The position numbers were made by a program, and so were the translations under genes. DNA of 64,000 nucleotides from Liolophura sinensis. Taxonomy: Eukaryota > Mollusca > Polyplacophora > Chitonida > Chitonidae. Positions 22,600-62,704 of the stretch are shown piece by piece. The stretch spans positions 23,261,704-23,325,703 of the forward strand of contig NC_088304.1 in assembly GCF_032854445.1 (NCBI RefSeq), read 5' to 3'. Numbering within the stretch: position 1 is the stretch's first letter; every line of letters starts with the position of its first letter. The notes under the pieces were generated by a model that saw only the letters and a list, made by a program, of their open reading frames with translations, was not told the origin of the DNA and ran no database searches.

Positions 22600-23169
22600 C
22601 TGAAAACACACAAGACAAAGTAAAGAAAATAAGTAACAATCAAGGATTGAATCAATGTTCATTCCCTCTAATCCTGTTTTTGATAATCATGCAAGACATC
22701 CTGCATGCATATCCAAAGTATGCTTCCACCAATGTTAACTGTCACATAAAAAAAAAAAAAAAAAAAATCGCATTTAGCATCAAATACATCAATGATTAAG
22801 GTATAAAAAAGTTCCAAACAATATTGGATATGACTTCTTTTTAAAAACAGACTTATTTTTTTAAGAATGAACAGTAAAAGTTATTTCCTTAACATGGAGT
22901 CTCTTCCTTCCTATAAAAACCATAAAACTAAAGACTTCAATCTAAAACAATTTTCAAACTGCAATAAATTTAACAAATGGATCAATTCGATTTATGCATA
23001 TGCATAATCAACAATATAAGTCAAAGATGCTTCATGATCTTTTTTTGGGTGGGGGGGTGGGGGGCAAACTGAAAAATAATACCCCTGCTGACCTAAAGCA
23101 GCTCATATTCCTGCTCACTCCACCGTCAATGCAGAAATAATGACCAGAATGCAATGAGTAAAAAACATA

Positions 23170-23175
23170 AATTTA
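23170..23175 (-). terminator. Candidate polyadenylation signal of piwi
   Basis: ATTAAA on the minus strand lies about 63 bases after the piwi stop codon. It is a common variant of AATAAA. Only motif and position support it. Confidence 0.35.
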
Positions 23176-23237
23176 ATATTGTTCGGGATGGCGCAGAAGC
23201 TGTGACGAGTTTTGCTCTTTCCTCTGTTGTTACCGTC

Positions 23238-50415
<27,178 letters not shown>

Positions 50416-50457
50416 TTGAGGTCACTTCACTTAATTATGTCCTGTATAATGATACAC

Positions 50458-50678
50458 ATTTGATTTATTTATTTGATTGGTGTTTTATGCTGTACTCAAG
50501 AATATTTCACTTATATGACAGCGGCCAGCATTATGGTGGGAAAAAACGGGCCTTAGTGGAAGCCAGCATGAGTTGGGCTTAAACTCAAAGCGACCATATT
50601 GGTGGAAGGCTCCTGGGTCATTGCTCTGGGCTGGCATGCTAACCCTCTTCGTCGTGGAGGGCCCCCCCGATAAACATC
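50458..50678 (-). mobile_element. SINE2 copy just upstream of piwi exon 1
   Basis: Minus orientation, from an ATTT tail and 'gtgttttatgctgtactcaa' to the head ending near 50675. Its tail begins about 45 bp 5' of the piwi start codon, so it may lie in the leader or in an upstream intron. Confidence 0.82.
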
Positions 50679-53040
50679 TGTATGTCATGGTCAAAGAACT
50701 TATGTACCCCAATCACTTGTGGTAAAATGGAATATGATTTCGAAACTTTCAGTTTTAAACACACTTTCTCTGATTTTTTTTCCTCTTCTCTTTTCCATCA
50801 AGCCACAGCCCAAATAGATGTTAACAGGAATGTCTGAATGGTGAATGGCTAAATGCGTTTACCAAGGATTTTATACATTTCACAGGAACTGTATGTTCTG
50901 AATGTACCATGTTGGGTAGGGTTGATTGCTACGGGAGTGATTTGCATAACAGAAACCATTTTATACAAAGCTCTACTGTCTCTCCATTAACCAACGCAGT
51001 CACTAACCTTCAACGAACTGGTGTCAAATGTCACTCAGATCAATTTTTGAGATTCCTTTTTATGTTAACTGATTATTCGTCATTTTCCAGTCTCGATGTG
51101 TGCACATTTCACTGTCCTAACTTACTAAATTTCCTTCTGTCTATCACTGGACAGGTATGACAAGACTGACATAAAAGGCCCTTGCTAGGTCTCGTCAGAT
51201 TTGTGACACGCTCTGGCACACAGATCACTCTTGAAACTCAAAGGAATTGTTTGTCTGGCGACTTATAGCAGTGTACAGACAAGGGACGTACTGGAGTAAA
51301 TGCATCTTAAAAAATTAGACAACACGCTTCTAAAATTAAAGAGAGCCTACCAAATACACCTGAAAATTTGTTTGTACACTTTAGTTCCCGAAAGCTTGTG
51401 TAGATGCCAGATTTTATACAGCCAGTCCTTTCAAATTCAAAAGTAAATCTCCATGCGCTCAACGTTCTCGACCATGTGTTGGTTTCCAGACACTGTAGGC
51501 TGTAGCAAAAACTCCTGTGCCCCCATCCGCAGCAATGGAGAATACCTACCTTGATGTTTGTCTTTGTGACATTCTCAAGCGTTGGCCATGAAGAAGATGT
51601 AGCAAAGGGTTAAAAATGGTCTTTTAAGTCACTATACTGCAATTTCTGCTTCTGAATTGCACAAAAGTATCCTTATATCTCTCCAAAGTTTCAATTCCTT
51701 ATAGATTGTCAGCAAAGTTTGTAATGTTAAAGTATCATAGACGTTTCTCACATATATATATATATATATGTACCTTTGATTTCATGTGAAGAGAAAACTT
51801 ACTGCAATGGAATAAAAATATGAGGACAGCTAGCAACATATGCACTTCAGATATATATACTATATTCTGCCAATAATTAAAGCACATCAAAATGAATTCT
51901 TGTCTTCTAATGCACATTTGGATTTAGCCTGTATCAACAACTGCTTTATCAGTTTTGACCCCAGGACCACAGTTGTTTGCACGTTTAGCCAAGAAATGTT
52001 TAGACATAGCGGTTTGAGTTGAAATTTATCCAGTTTCCACTACAGTTTCCTACTTGTGTGGATTTAATAGTGATGGCACATGGGAGCACCTGCCTGGAAT
52101 TGATAGCTGAGACGACTGGGGACTACAGACAAATTATTTGGTGCCCTACAGTAGTATACTGAAGCCAGCAAGGGAAGTACAGAGGTGTTCAAGGTAAGCT
52201 AATAGAACAAGACAGGGCTGTGATTGTATACGTCATCACAGCCGTACAGAGCTAGGTGATGTGCTTCTAGTGCTAACCTCGTGGCCTAACTCTCTTGACT
52301 ATCGCAACTTGTAATATTTTGAAAGCAATCTAAAATAAAGGACGATTTAAAATAAATTCGCTGCACGACTCTTGCACAACTGATAATATCTAAGCGTACA
52401 TTTCAGTGGCTGTCACAGCCACGTTTTCAGCTTCTTAAAATAACTTGCTCCTAGTTGTTGGAAGATGGCGGCCGACATTCGACAGGGGAAAAGTATGTTG
52501 TTGTCACGCAGCCTACAACCTCGCCACTGCCCTTTGTCTTACACATTGTTGTCTCGTTCGCACGCCACACCCTTAAAGTAGCGCCCTCATCGAAAAGTAT
52601 CCAACAATTACCTGTGAAAACCACATAAACCCGCTGTACTACACCAACTGCTTTCAACCCCACGATCGCCATGCATACTGGTAGCACACTCGCCTCTACC
52701 CACGAGCTACAGTCACGTGACTGTAAAAGGCGCGGAAACCATTTCAACTGGCCACAGACCCCCATAAATTTTCCATAAGCGACAAACATTCCGTGGCCAG
52801 TAAGCTTTGGTGCATACATGCCCAGCCTGTGAGATAGAAGCCATTAAAATCTTGACATAGGTTGACCGTCAAAATCTTGACCTTTCTATGCCGGCAGCTG
52901 GGAGGGGTGACTAGCAACGCCAAGGGGACTCGCAGCCTCATCACCACCTATCTCCTGGTGTCCTCTCGTCCAGAATTTCAAACTTTCATCACGTATACTA
53001 AGAAATACAAAAAAAAAAAAACGTTTCACGCATCATTTAA
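50679..53040. other. Upstream region of piwi, no coding exon recognised
   Basis: AT-rich to about 52.4 kb, then richer in CpG at 52440-52930. The longest frame here (122 codons on minus, 52451-52819) shows no family resemblance. The piwi promoter and any 5' non-coding exon probably lie in this interval. Confidence 0.4.
52462..52472. promoter_or_regulatory. YY1-type motif, candidate promoter element
   Basis: AAGATGGCGGC is the classic YY1 core found at many animal transcription starts. It is about 2 kb upstream of piwi exon 1, in a CpG-richer patch. Assignment to piwi is inference. Confidence 0.3.
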
Positions 53041-53044
53041 ATCT

Positions 53045-53222
53045 TGGCTGGGGCTCGCTGTGAGTTCAAGTTCAGCTTCCTCTCCGGCCATAAGTGGGAA
53101 GTTCCTCCAGCAACCTACAGATTATCGTGGGTTTCCTCCGGGCTCTGCGCGGTTTCCTCTCACCATAATGCTGGCCGCCGTCGTATAAGTGAAATATTCT
53201 TGAGTACGGCGTAAAATACAAG
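53045..53222 (+). mobile_element. SINE2 copy, 5'-truncated
   Basis: From 'gctgtgagttcaagttcagc' through the middle region to 'cttgagtacggcgtaaaata'. Confidence 0.8.
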
Positions 53223-53794
53223 TTAAAGAAATTAATCTTGGCTCATGTCTCAAATAATCGTGTCACTCAGTCTCGTTTGAAACACTCAGCAGTCTGTTGT
53301 GAAACAAATTTCAGCTAAAATAACGGGAAGGACCATATGGCAAGATTAACGACTGACATTTTGATTTTAAGTCGAAGATCGCTTCGTTTTCCCGGGGCCA
53401 AGGGGTTAAAATACAGATAAATCTACAACTATAGGGCCTTAAAATTAATTGGTACATTACCTGAAACACCTCTAAATGGGGTGATGGCATTTTGTAGGCT
53501 TGTACACTCGATCTACCGTCAGAACATCTGTGCTGTGGCTAGGGCAATATGCATTCCGCGAGAGCCTTTCAAACTAAACCTGTGCAACATTGGCTTATGT
53601 CAGTGAAAACGGAAGTTGTAAATGTGGCACACTGCGAATGAGATCATTCTATAAATAGGCCTACACTGGAATGCACCGTAGTTTCTGTTTCGTTTCATAG
53701 ATCGTTGAATTCTTCGGCCAAGACAGGACCGCTGTATTGTATGATACTTTTATAGTCACCGATATACAGAAAACCAGCAGTCATTGTCCGCCAC

Positions 53795-54110
53795 GGGCTG
53801 TGCCACCACACATAAATGCTGACCCCGCTCACAATACAATTGTAAAACTTACCTCGGATGTGCTACACAATACTTGATGCAAAATACAAAAGTTTTGTTG
53901 TATTGCATAAATTACCTCATTTTGGTTTAACACAAGTTTGTATTTTATTATTTCGTAACACAAACATGAGTACTTCGCATTTATTCAACACAGTTTTGTG
54001 TTGAATGAGAACAACATAAGTTGCTTGTGTTAGTTTTCAACACAAGTTTTTTTTTTGTGTATGTGCACAGAGGTGAAATGTACTTGAGTAGGGCGTAAAA
54101 CATGAATAAG
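53795..54110 (+). mobile_element. SINE2 3' part with a ~240-bp insertion
   Basis: 'ccacgggctgtgccaccaca' and 'ggtgaaatgtacttgagtag' belong together in SINE2. Between them (about 53830-54065) lies AT-rich sequence with repeated ACACAA/TTGTGT motifs, such as CAACACAGTTTTGTGTTG, probably a MITE. Confidence 0.45.
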
Positions 54111-54446
54111 ATCAATCTTTCATTTCCTTTGTTAGCCATGCATACATTTAGCACACATACAACATGGATATTACAGTATTAGGAAGTAACATTTTGTTTT
54201 CCAAAATGTTATTTTCTATCTGACAAAAACAGACGCCCCATGCAGAGGGCTTATAATCCGTTAGTACTTTCTCCCTAGAAGAGCTGGTCAATGTAAATAC
54301 TTAGCTTACCAGTAATGTATACACTATACCTGGGACTAATGTAACAGTTATATCGTAAGGTATACCGCTTCCTATTTGACATTCACGCACTTATCCAGAA
54401 ACCTGTTATACATAACATTTATTAGGCATTGATTGACTGATTGATT

Positions 54447-54600
54447 TAGTTAGTTATAGTTGATTGGCTATTTGCGCCGTACTCAAGAAGATTTCACTTA
54501 TTCGACGACGGCCAGCACTATAGTGAGAGGAAACCACGCAGAACTCGGAGGAAACACGCGCCCACACGTAGGTTGCTGGCAGGCCTTTCAACAATGGCAT
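54447..54600 (-). mobile_element. SINE2 fragment
   Basis: Minus-oriented 3' half ('gcgccgtactcaagaagatt', 'acgtaggttgctggcaggcc'). Confidence 0.7.
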
Positions 54601-54879
54601 ACATTATCAATGGCATGCATGTGTATATATGTGTGTGAAACGCTGCTATCAAAATGCTACATACAGATTATATTAAGTATACTAAACATTTGGGTCTAAA
54701 ACTCTACATTGACTGCTATCTCAGGAAACTCCATGCCAGTCGTTTCAAATAACAGCTAGCCCTATTTCGACCACATGGCGACGGTCCAGGAAGTACATGT
54801 ATATACATGACACATCGTAAATCGTACATTGTATCTGTATATAAGGACAATTGTTATCGGAGTGTGTCCATGTGTATAC

Positions 54880-55135
54880 CAATTATGTATTATATATTTA
54901 TATTAATGTAAAGAATTATTGTATGATTTTACGTCCATATGCACATACTAAATAAGTGTGCATGCACATATCGGTATCGGTTAGGTATTACATAAATATA
55001 TTGATGTAAAGAAGTGGTGTATGATTCTATGCTCACAGGAACATGTGAATAAATTGTGGTATCAGTTAGGCATTACATTTATATATTAAAGTAAAGAATT
55101 ATTGTATGTTCATATGCGTATCAAGTCGGTATACA
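54880..55135. repeat. Imperfect tandem repeat, ~90-100 bp, three copies
   Basis: Each copy carries a TATTAnATATTnATGTAAAGAA-type segment (near 54904, 55003 and 55090). It adjoins the 3' end of the non-LTR element. Confidence 0.5.
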
Positions 55136-55461
55136 CATAGGAATTAATTGTGTATTTTTTTGAATTGAATTGAATGTTTATTCACCATACGCAAATATAT
55201 GTATAATTACATATCTCGTAAATGGCGGGAATAAAGTCCGAGGGACTTGTTCTATCCCTGACTCATTATTATCAAATAATAATGAAACATAATTGGTGAG
55301 GAGCGATAATTAGTGAACAACTGTATTGACAAAATCCAGTTTACTTGGGAAAACAGTGACAGAGAAATATAACACTACAAAAACCTGAGTTAACTATACA
55401 ATAGTGTGAATAATATTTTGTGTGACACCTTCTGTCTCGTAGATTGTATGACTAATGTGGA

Positions 55462-58099
55462 TCAAATATTGTTAATTAAAAAATCTTTTAACCTGGATTT
55501 GAATAAAGACGTAACATTGATTACTTTGAGGTTTGGAGGAAGCCTATTCCACTCCCTTGGGGCTGGTGATCTGATGAAATATGTAGATAGATTTGAAGTT
55601 AGAAAAGGTACACGGGGATTGAAAGAATAGGATCTGGTTGGGTAATTGTAAACGTCAGATTGTCTTGTGAACAGCTGTTGAAATTTGTGAGGAAGAGAAG
55701 GTGATTGGTGAGTAAATTTATGTGCGAGTAGCAAGAATGAGTATCTGTATATTTGTGCAAGTGCGAGGATTTTGAGGTTCTTTAATATTGGAGCCGCATG
55801 ATCCAGTCTTTGTGAGAAAGCGATGAGGCGGATGATGCGTTTCTGAAGAATTACTAAGGGATGGAGATGACTGATGTATGTGGTACCCCACATAACATTT
55901 GCATAGGAAAGATAAGGGAATATCAGAGAGTAGTACAAAATAATCAGTGTTTTTTTGTTGACATTTGCTCGAATGTGTTTGATGATGCCAATATCTCTGG
56001 ATACCTTCTTACTAATAAAGTTAATGTGAGATGTCCAAGACAGCCTTGAATTAAAATGAACTCCCAAGAACTTGTGTTCTTGAGGCTGGCTATTTCAACG
56101 CCATGCAAATATAACAATGGCGGAAGTGCCTTATTTTTGGATACATTTATGTGCATGCATTTTGTTTTACTAACATAAAGGGACAAGCGGTTAGCTGTCA
56201 GCCAATCGGAAATTTTATGCAACTCTACAGACATAGTGGATACAGCCTCAGCGCTTGTAGGCGCGTAAGTGCAGACACTTGCATCATCAGCAAATAATGT
56301 AAAATCCAGAACATCTGATGATGTGTGATGTCATTAATGTACAATAAAAATAATACCGAATAAGACCGAGAATAGAGCCCTGGGGGAAACCACAATTTAC
56401 CTTACGGTCTTTTGACATATTTCCCTAAAAGTGAACTGATTGGGATCGCCCAGATAGAAAGCTCTCGAACCATTGTGCGCTGTGAGCTCGAATCCGATTC
56501 GATTTTTTTAGAGGGATTTCGTGGTTGACAGTGTCAAAAGCTTTTGACAGGTCAAGGAAAGACTAGGTAATACTAGGGCTAGGTAATACCGAGATGGGAC
56601 GGTAGGTTCTGATGTTATTGGCGTCACCACATTTAAGACGGGGGTAATTTTTGCAGATTTCAACGAAGACTGTATACAAGCGCTTGTCCCTCAATAATAA
56701 GGGACAGATTAACTATATGTGCAAGGGGAGTTGAAATATCTTTTGCAACAAGTTTGAGATCAGACATGCAAATGTCATCTAAGCCTGGAGCTGATGACTT
56801 TAGACTGTGTATAGTGGTTTCAACAAGACCAGGCGAGACAGGAGAAAATTGAAAGTTTTCCTCTGCATGCTCACCTAGAAAATCTGAAAAATGTTTAGGG
56901 CTTGGTGGTATGTTAGCATCAAGACTGGAAGCAATAGTCGAAAAAAAAGATCATTAAATCTATTGGAAATGACACTTTTATCTGAAACAGATAACCCAAC
57001 AATATTAAAACATTTAGGCATGTTCTTGCATTTACCACGTCCCATCGGATCATTTAATACTTTTCAAGAACCTTTTACATTGTGATTTTGGTCGTTTATT
57101 TATTTTTTTTCTCCAAGTAATTCTTTCGCGAAAAACGGATCAAGTTGTTCAGTTTGTTCCCCTACGTCCTATATTTGACACGAGTCGGTATATCAGTGGA
57201 TTTCAAATACTTGCGATAAAGTTTGTTCTTCTCGAATACAGACCGTAAAATACCTCAATTCACCCAAGGTTTGCGAGTATGTTTTGATGGGCTGTTTATG
57301 GTCACAACAGGAAAGCATGTGTCGTATGTTATGGATAATTTCCCAGTAAAACAGGATAAAGCCTCATTAACACTATCCGATGATAGAACGTCATGTGAGT
57401 CTATATTTTGAACATTTTCTTTAAACAGATTGACTTGTTCTGGAGTCTTTTTTCGAAAAGAGTAAGTTGATGTTTCTTTCGAGAAGATATTGAATGTAAG
57501 GAAATGGTCAGATATATCTGTTAAAAATATACCCGGGAAATTGCGTTGAGCATGTAAGTTTGTGAAGATGTTATCTATAAGGGTAACAGATCCAGAACAT
57601 ACTGGAGTACGTTTTGTAATGGAAGGAAAAAGGTAATGACACTTCATTAGTTCAAAAAAATCTTTTGATGGTAAATGGCTATCACACTTGAATAAGTCTA
57701 TATTGAAGTCACCCAAGATAATACATTTTTTGTTTGCGGGTATATTACGAAGGACTGTGCTTAGTTTTTCATTAAAAAGACACACGTTTTTGCCTGGAGG
57801 GCGATAAATAATTCCATCAACATAGACATTTGACGGAGCAGCGATCTCCACAAAAAAGACTCATGTCCATAATCTTCACTGAAAAAAGAAAGATCATCGT
57901 GTATCTTGCAAGACTCAAAAGAGCTATTAACGTAGAGTGCAAGACCTCCTCCCTTCCGTTTATCTCGGGAGTCAGAATATAAAGTATAGCCTGGCATAGA
58001 ATATAAGCATTCGGTTAACGGGCTGAGCCATCTTTCCGAAAATCCAAGGACTGAAAAAGTTAAGATTGAGAGTATGGATAAAGCATGTAATTTCGTCAA
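55462..58099 (-). pseudogene. LINE ORF2 (endonuclease and reverse transcriptase), broken
   Basis: Endonuclease blocks: GGGLALYV, YRPPG, LGDFNIDL, LIDNIF and DISDH (58099-57400), split by a frameshift near 57850. The reverse transcriptase has FADDASVC, the catalytic aspartate pair, near 56285, with stops around it. The C-terminal part 56067-55462 reads LGVHFNSRLSWTSHI through REWNRLPPN and ends at a stop. Several stops and shifts show it is inactive. Confidence 0.85.
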
Positions 58100-59468
58100 A
58101 TTTTTTTGCTAAGCTACGAGCATTTAAATGAAAGGTTGAAAACTAATTTTGATTATCATAATCTAGGGTTTCTAGGTGTTGAGTAAAACTTTGAAGGCTA
58201 TAGTAGTTGGACAGGTAAGGGTCTAAATTACCCCAATAGGCAATTTCATGTTCGTTGTCATCAATATGTGTATTAGATGCATCATAGTCATTCAGTTCAG
58301 GTGGATTGAAGCACATCTGGTCAATAATATCACGATTCTATGTTGGGATGGTAGACGAGGCAGTTGATGATGAAGTAGGTGTTATGTAGGGAACATCATG
58401 GAATGGCAGGTGGGAGAATGAATTGTGAGGTGGAACAGGCATAAAAGAGTCTGTGTCATTATCCATATTTAGTTCAGTAATATGCGAATGATTCTGTAAA
58501 ATTTTTCCACATCAAAAAGCCGGGATGAGTGTTAATTATAGGTGTAAGGTAAACAAAGAGACGTAATACATTAAAAAAAAAACTAATGAATACAAATAAA
58601 GGGAAAAGCCGATTTGTAAAAGAGACACAATATATATACACAAAAACAAATATTAACCATACGGTTGTGTAAGATTTTCTACAAGTCACATGACAAGGTA
58701 AGTGGATGTAATTAACATGAGGTGTTAACATAGATTCGAAGGCACATAGTCCGTGCAGTGTGGGTGGATATAATGATGCACTCATTGTGGCTACGACACG
58801 GGAGTCACGAGCAGTGTCATGGCACAATTCATAAAGGGTTAGACCGGTTCTCACTGTACGAAGTCTTTCAGTAAGAATTTGTGCAAGGAGCAACGAAAGC
58901 AAACTAGTTTTGTGGTGTGCCATATTGAGGGAACTACCGACAGCTACCCTATACCACCAAGTAATGCAACAGGCGTTCACGGGTACCCATAGACTTGCTT
59001 ACATCAGGGTAGTTCTGCATGTATATACCTCTATTACATGAACATAAATATATACAGTTAAGATGAAATATACAGAGAAAATATACTGTTCAAAACAAGT
59101 GTTAAAATTAGAACATGGTATGTACATGTAAGATGCAACTGCGCATTATCCAATATATGCTGATTAACATGCAGCTGCACATTGTCTTGAGTTACTAATT
59201 GGGAAACGAAGGGAGGGGGCATATGTTTGGGTACTCAGTGAGCGAATCGCTAAGTTTTGGGGATAGACACTTCCTTATTGTCAACAAACAGTTTCCCTCG
59301 CGCAAAACGCACCCTTTTCCCTTCCATGTAGTATCTGTTCATGAGATCCCTGGCATTGTTCTTTCGACGCCTGTCTCCGGGGGCCAGATCTTCAGTTACA
59401 AATAAAGATGAATCTTTCAGAAGTTCCTTGGCTTTAAATAAAACTTCTCTTCGTTGGGGACGCGTAAT

Positions 59469-60275
59469 TTAGCCAAAATATGGCGATTTTGACCCTCTCT
59501 TTTGTTTTCCCACACAGTGTGCGTTTTCAATATTGATGTCCGTCAGATCTAGCTTGTCTTCAATAACAGACTTTACAATCTGGAAAGCATTTTCATCAGA
59601 CTTTTCATCAATTCCTCCGAAATGTAAATTATATCCCCGACTATACCGTTCCTGGTCAATGATTTTTTCCTGAAGGTCACGGTTTACCACAGAAAGTGCT
59701 TGCATATTGGATTTAAGTTTTTTCATTTCCTCAGCGTGACTCTTCTGCACTTTGTCTATGATTTGAATGATAGAGTCTGTATGCTGTAGGCTAGAAATGA
59801 GAGACTGTTGAGTTCTTTCAAGTTGAGAGAGGCGCTCCAGTGAACTTTGCTGGGTTGCATGTACCTTGTATAGAGTTTGCTGAATGTCACTCACCGAATT
59901 CATCATAAAATCACGGAACTTTTTGTCTTCCTCGGGTTGTTCTCATCTATCACCTCTCCCTCGTCGCCAGGATCACTGCAGTTTAGACCTTTGGATTGGC
60001 TTCTTGTTGTAGATCTAAGACTTTTGTTGGGGTTGTCCGCTTTCTGAGGCTTTGGTGGCATGGTGGTGGTTCTTGTTGTAGTTCTAAGACTTGTTGGGGT
60101 TGTCCGATTTCTGAGGCTTTGGGGGCATGGTAGTGGTTCTTGTTGTAGTTCTAAGACTTTTATCAAAGTTGTCCGATTTCCGAGGCTTTGGTGGCACGGT
60201 GGTATAAAGCAGGTCCCAGTATGTATGGATAGGGTAACTTTTGTTCACTGAACATTGCTGGGCCCCGCCGAGCAC
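59469..60275 (-). pseudogene. LINE ORF1 (coiled coil, RNA-binding), broken
   Basis: The C-terminal piece, 59906-59469, is a coiled coil (LERLSQLERTQQSLISSLQ) followed by RYSRGYNLHFGGIDEK, as in L1-type ORF1 RRM domains, and is cut by a stop after KSPYFG. The N-terminal piece, 60275-59903, contains three copies of a 66-69-bp repeat coding for PPKPxKSDN ... KSLRTTTRTTTM. The two pieces overlap at ATGA in different frames. Confidence 0.72.
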
Positions 60276-60639
60276 TGCCGGAGCTCAACAAAAAGCACGT
60301 CCTCACCCAAGCATTTATAAATATCAATATGGTCTTATTTTTAACAATTAAGATGTGGGAACAAGTTTGTATTATTTTGTCATGCTAAATGTGTAAGACT
60401 TATTAATGTTGATTTATTAGGTACATTGTTAAAATCAGTGCAAGCCTGCAGGCCTCGCTTTAATTTGGGTTTGTTTGATAATCAGTAGTCCTTTGGTTAC
60501 CATGTCTAATCAGACGGTGATTAGAGATTGGGCCACCACAGAGAACACATCACAAGCGTAACCTGAAGGGAGACGTCGTGGTTGACAACTGTTGTATATG
60601 TCTTCACAAGGACAGCCAGCAGTGAACACTTTACTCACA

Positions 60640-60925
60640 AACTGGTCTGCCCAGTAAAGATGAGAACTTATAGTCAACACGGTGTTTTCCCTTAAGCTAA
60701 GTTTGTAGCCCAGCACGAAAATGATAACTATAATTATGCCTCTGTGGTATTAGATCTGTTGACATAGACTTCGAGGGTGCATGTATTTGTAATTGAACTA
60801 TATTATATATTTGATTCTGTACATATTGTATGTAATATATTCTGATCATGTACTTGTAACGACTCACAACCTGGACTGCCCTATAAAGAGAAGAACTAAA
60901 GGTCAACACGGGGTTTTCCCTTCAG
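60640..60925. repeat. Duplicated ~50-bp segment
   Basis: 'gtcaacacggtgttttccct' near 60675 recurs as 'gtcaacacggggttttccct' near 60903, each preceded by a similar 30-base stretch. No gene is seen in 60300-62704 apart from repeats. Confidence 0.6.
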
Positions 60926-61448
60926 ATTATTATACGGAACACAACACAGTCCTCGACTTATCTACAGGGCGAGGAGTTGACGGATTGGGGTTGGAGGGGT
61001 GGGGGGGGGGGGGGGCGGGGAGCGTGCGAGTGGATTTGTCATTTAGTGTCTGGAGACACATAAAAGTTATCTTAAGGAAAGTAGCCATGCATGCTGCTGG
61101 CGGGGCTGTAATAAAAAAACCCACACGATACCGATAACGTTGTGCAAATCAACTCACGGGGTAGCCGTGTTAAAATGTTTTAAAAATTTGTATTGACACT
61201 ATTTTGCGCATCTGTTATTTCGCTATTCTTGATTTTTTCTACTGTCAACCATGCAGTAACGTCAGTATACGTGGGTGTCTTTTCACCTGTCGCATTAAAA
61301 GTAGGCGTGTACTCCAAGAGCTGATCTGTCACAAGCATCGAATTAAAGACGAGCTGGTTGTATTGTTTGACCGCAGAACGCTGTGCTATAAGTGTGTCAT
61401 AGCAATGCAGCACTCTGCGTCAGTCCTATACCCGTTGTAGCGTTATCT

Positions 61449-61740
61449 GTGGCAGGATAACCTAGGCAGTGATGATGGGATAATTTATGCCTTGTTTTAG
61501 TCCAGGCTTCCACGGCTACGTAAGCTAGCCATTGATGGCCGGATAACCTGGGCAAAGGTAGAAGGATAACGTAGGCTTTGACGGCAGGATAACCTGGGCA
61601 AAGACAGCAGGATAACCTACACATTGACGGCAGGATAACCTAGGCCTTGACGGCAGGATAACCTTGGCATTGATGGCGTGATGACCTAGGCATTGATGTT
61701 ATGACAATCTAGACATTGACGGAATTATAAACCAGTCATT
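61449..61740. repeat. 23-bp minisatellite
   Basis: About twelve copies of a 23-bp unit with core GGCAGGATAACCTAGGCATT, becoming more diverged towards the right end. Confidence 0.85.
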
Positions 61741-61797
61741 GGTAGCTGGATAAGCATTATAAGTTCAATCTGAAATACCGCTACATATATATACATT

Positions 61798-61850
61798 TAT
61801 GTGACTGGTGTTTTACACCCTGCCCAAGAATATTTCACTTTTTATATATA
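61798..61850 (-). mobile_element. SINE2 fragment
   Basis: Only the shared 3' domain remains ('ggtgttttacaccctgccca', 'agaatatttcac'). Confidence 0.6.
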
Positions 61851-62704
61851 TTTAGGAAATATTAGTGAAAGAAAGATATTCATATGACTACAAGAAAATG
61901 TATTGAGCAGATTAACATTCAGGCTTTATACACTGGGCAGGTATGTACTATGATAATATGAATTCAAAATGGCCACTGAATGAAGTAAAACTTGACATCT
62001 TAATACAATGAAACGGTGGGTCAATTTTCTGTCGATTTTTTACCATATCTAACACAGTAAAATTATTGTTCTGTGGTATTGTTCGCTCAGTAAAAATATG
62101 AAATGGCAGACCACAACTTGAAGGGATCTATGGGTTAGCGACTGTAAAGTCTAAAAACGCTTTAAACGGGATACTATGAAATGACTATCAGGTTTTAATC
62201 ATCATTCAGTGTCACAGATTGTGTCATAGATGGCAAAGATGGCAAAACTTTAAGACTACCTGTTATTTTTTCTTTGTATGAACTGTTAAGACAGTTATTC
62301 AGCAAATACACATCAAGATGTCCACAGGCGAGCAGAAAAATGCATGCAAAAAAACCAAAAAAAAAAAGAAAATCAGTATGTATGTTCAGATGAAATGTAA
62401 TTCTTCAAACAGTGAGCTACCAACAGTGCCTATGTACACCTTGGAATTCCACTGTCCTTTGTATTAGCTTCTGGGCTCACCCTAAGTGCTGAACCACAGC
62501 ATATAGCATAATCTTCACCCCCAAATCTCCACATTATAGAAAGGCGACACAATGCTGACAGGGTGACATAATGATTGGGCTTCAGTCTTCACTGAAAGAT
62601 GGTGTGAAGTTCACTGGTGCACCTGTTTAGTTGTGACATAACAACAGAGGACAAAGTTAACATAAATGTCTGCCTCTGAATAATGCATCAACACGCAGTC
62701 TCAT

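Larger units (their letters stand above)
55158..60290 (-). mobile_element. Degenerate non-LTR retrotransposon (LINE)
   Basis: About 5.1 kb in minus orientation. ORF1 is at 60275-59469 and ORF2 at about 58100-55462. The 3' end near 55165-55190 has AATAAA followed by ATTCAATTC repeats. Two-ORF organisation with an apurinic-type endonuclease and this reverse transcriptase tail suggests the CR1/jockey side of LINEs; the clade is not settled. Confidence 0.82.

Noticed and set aside
52472-52500. MAADIRQGK reading from ATGGCGGCC as a first coding exon on the plus strand
   Set aside because: A GTATGT donor follows, but no downstream plus-strand exon could be found, so it was kept only as a promoter motif.
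52451-52819. 122-codon minus-strand frame upstream of piwi
   Set aside because: No recognisable domain; it lies in the CpG-richer putative promoter patch and no splice partners were found.
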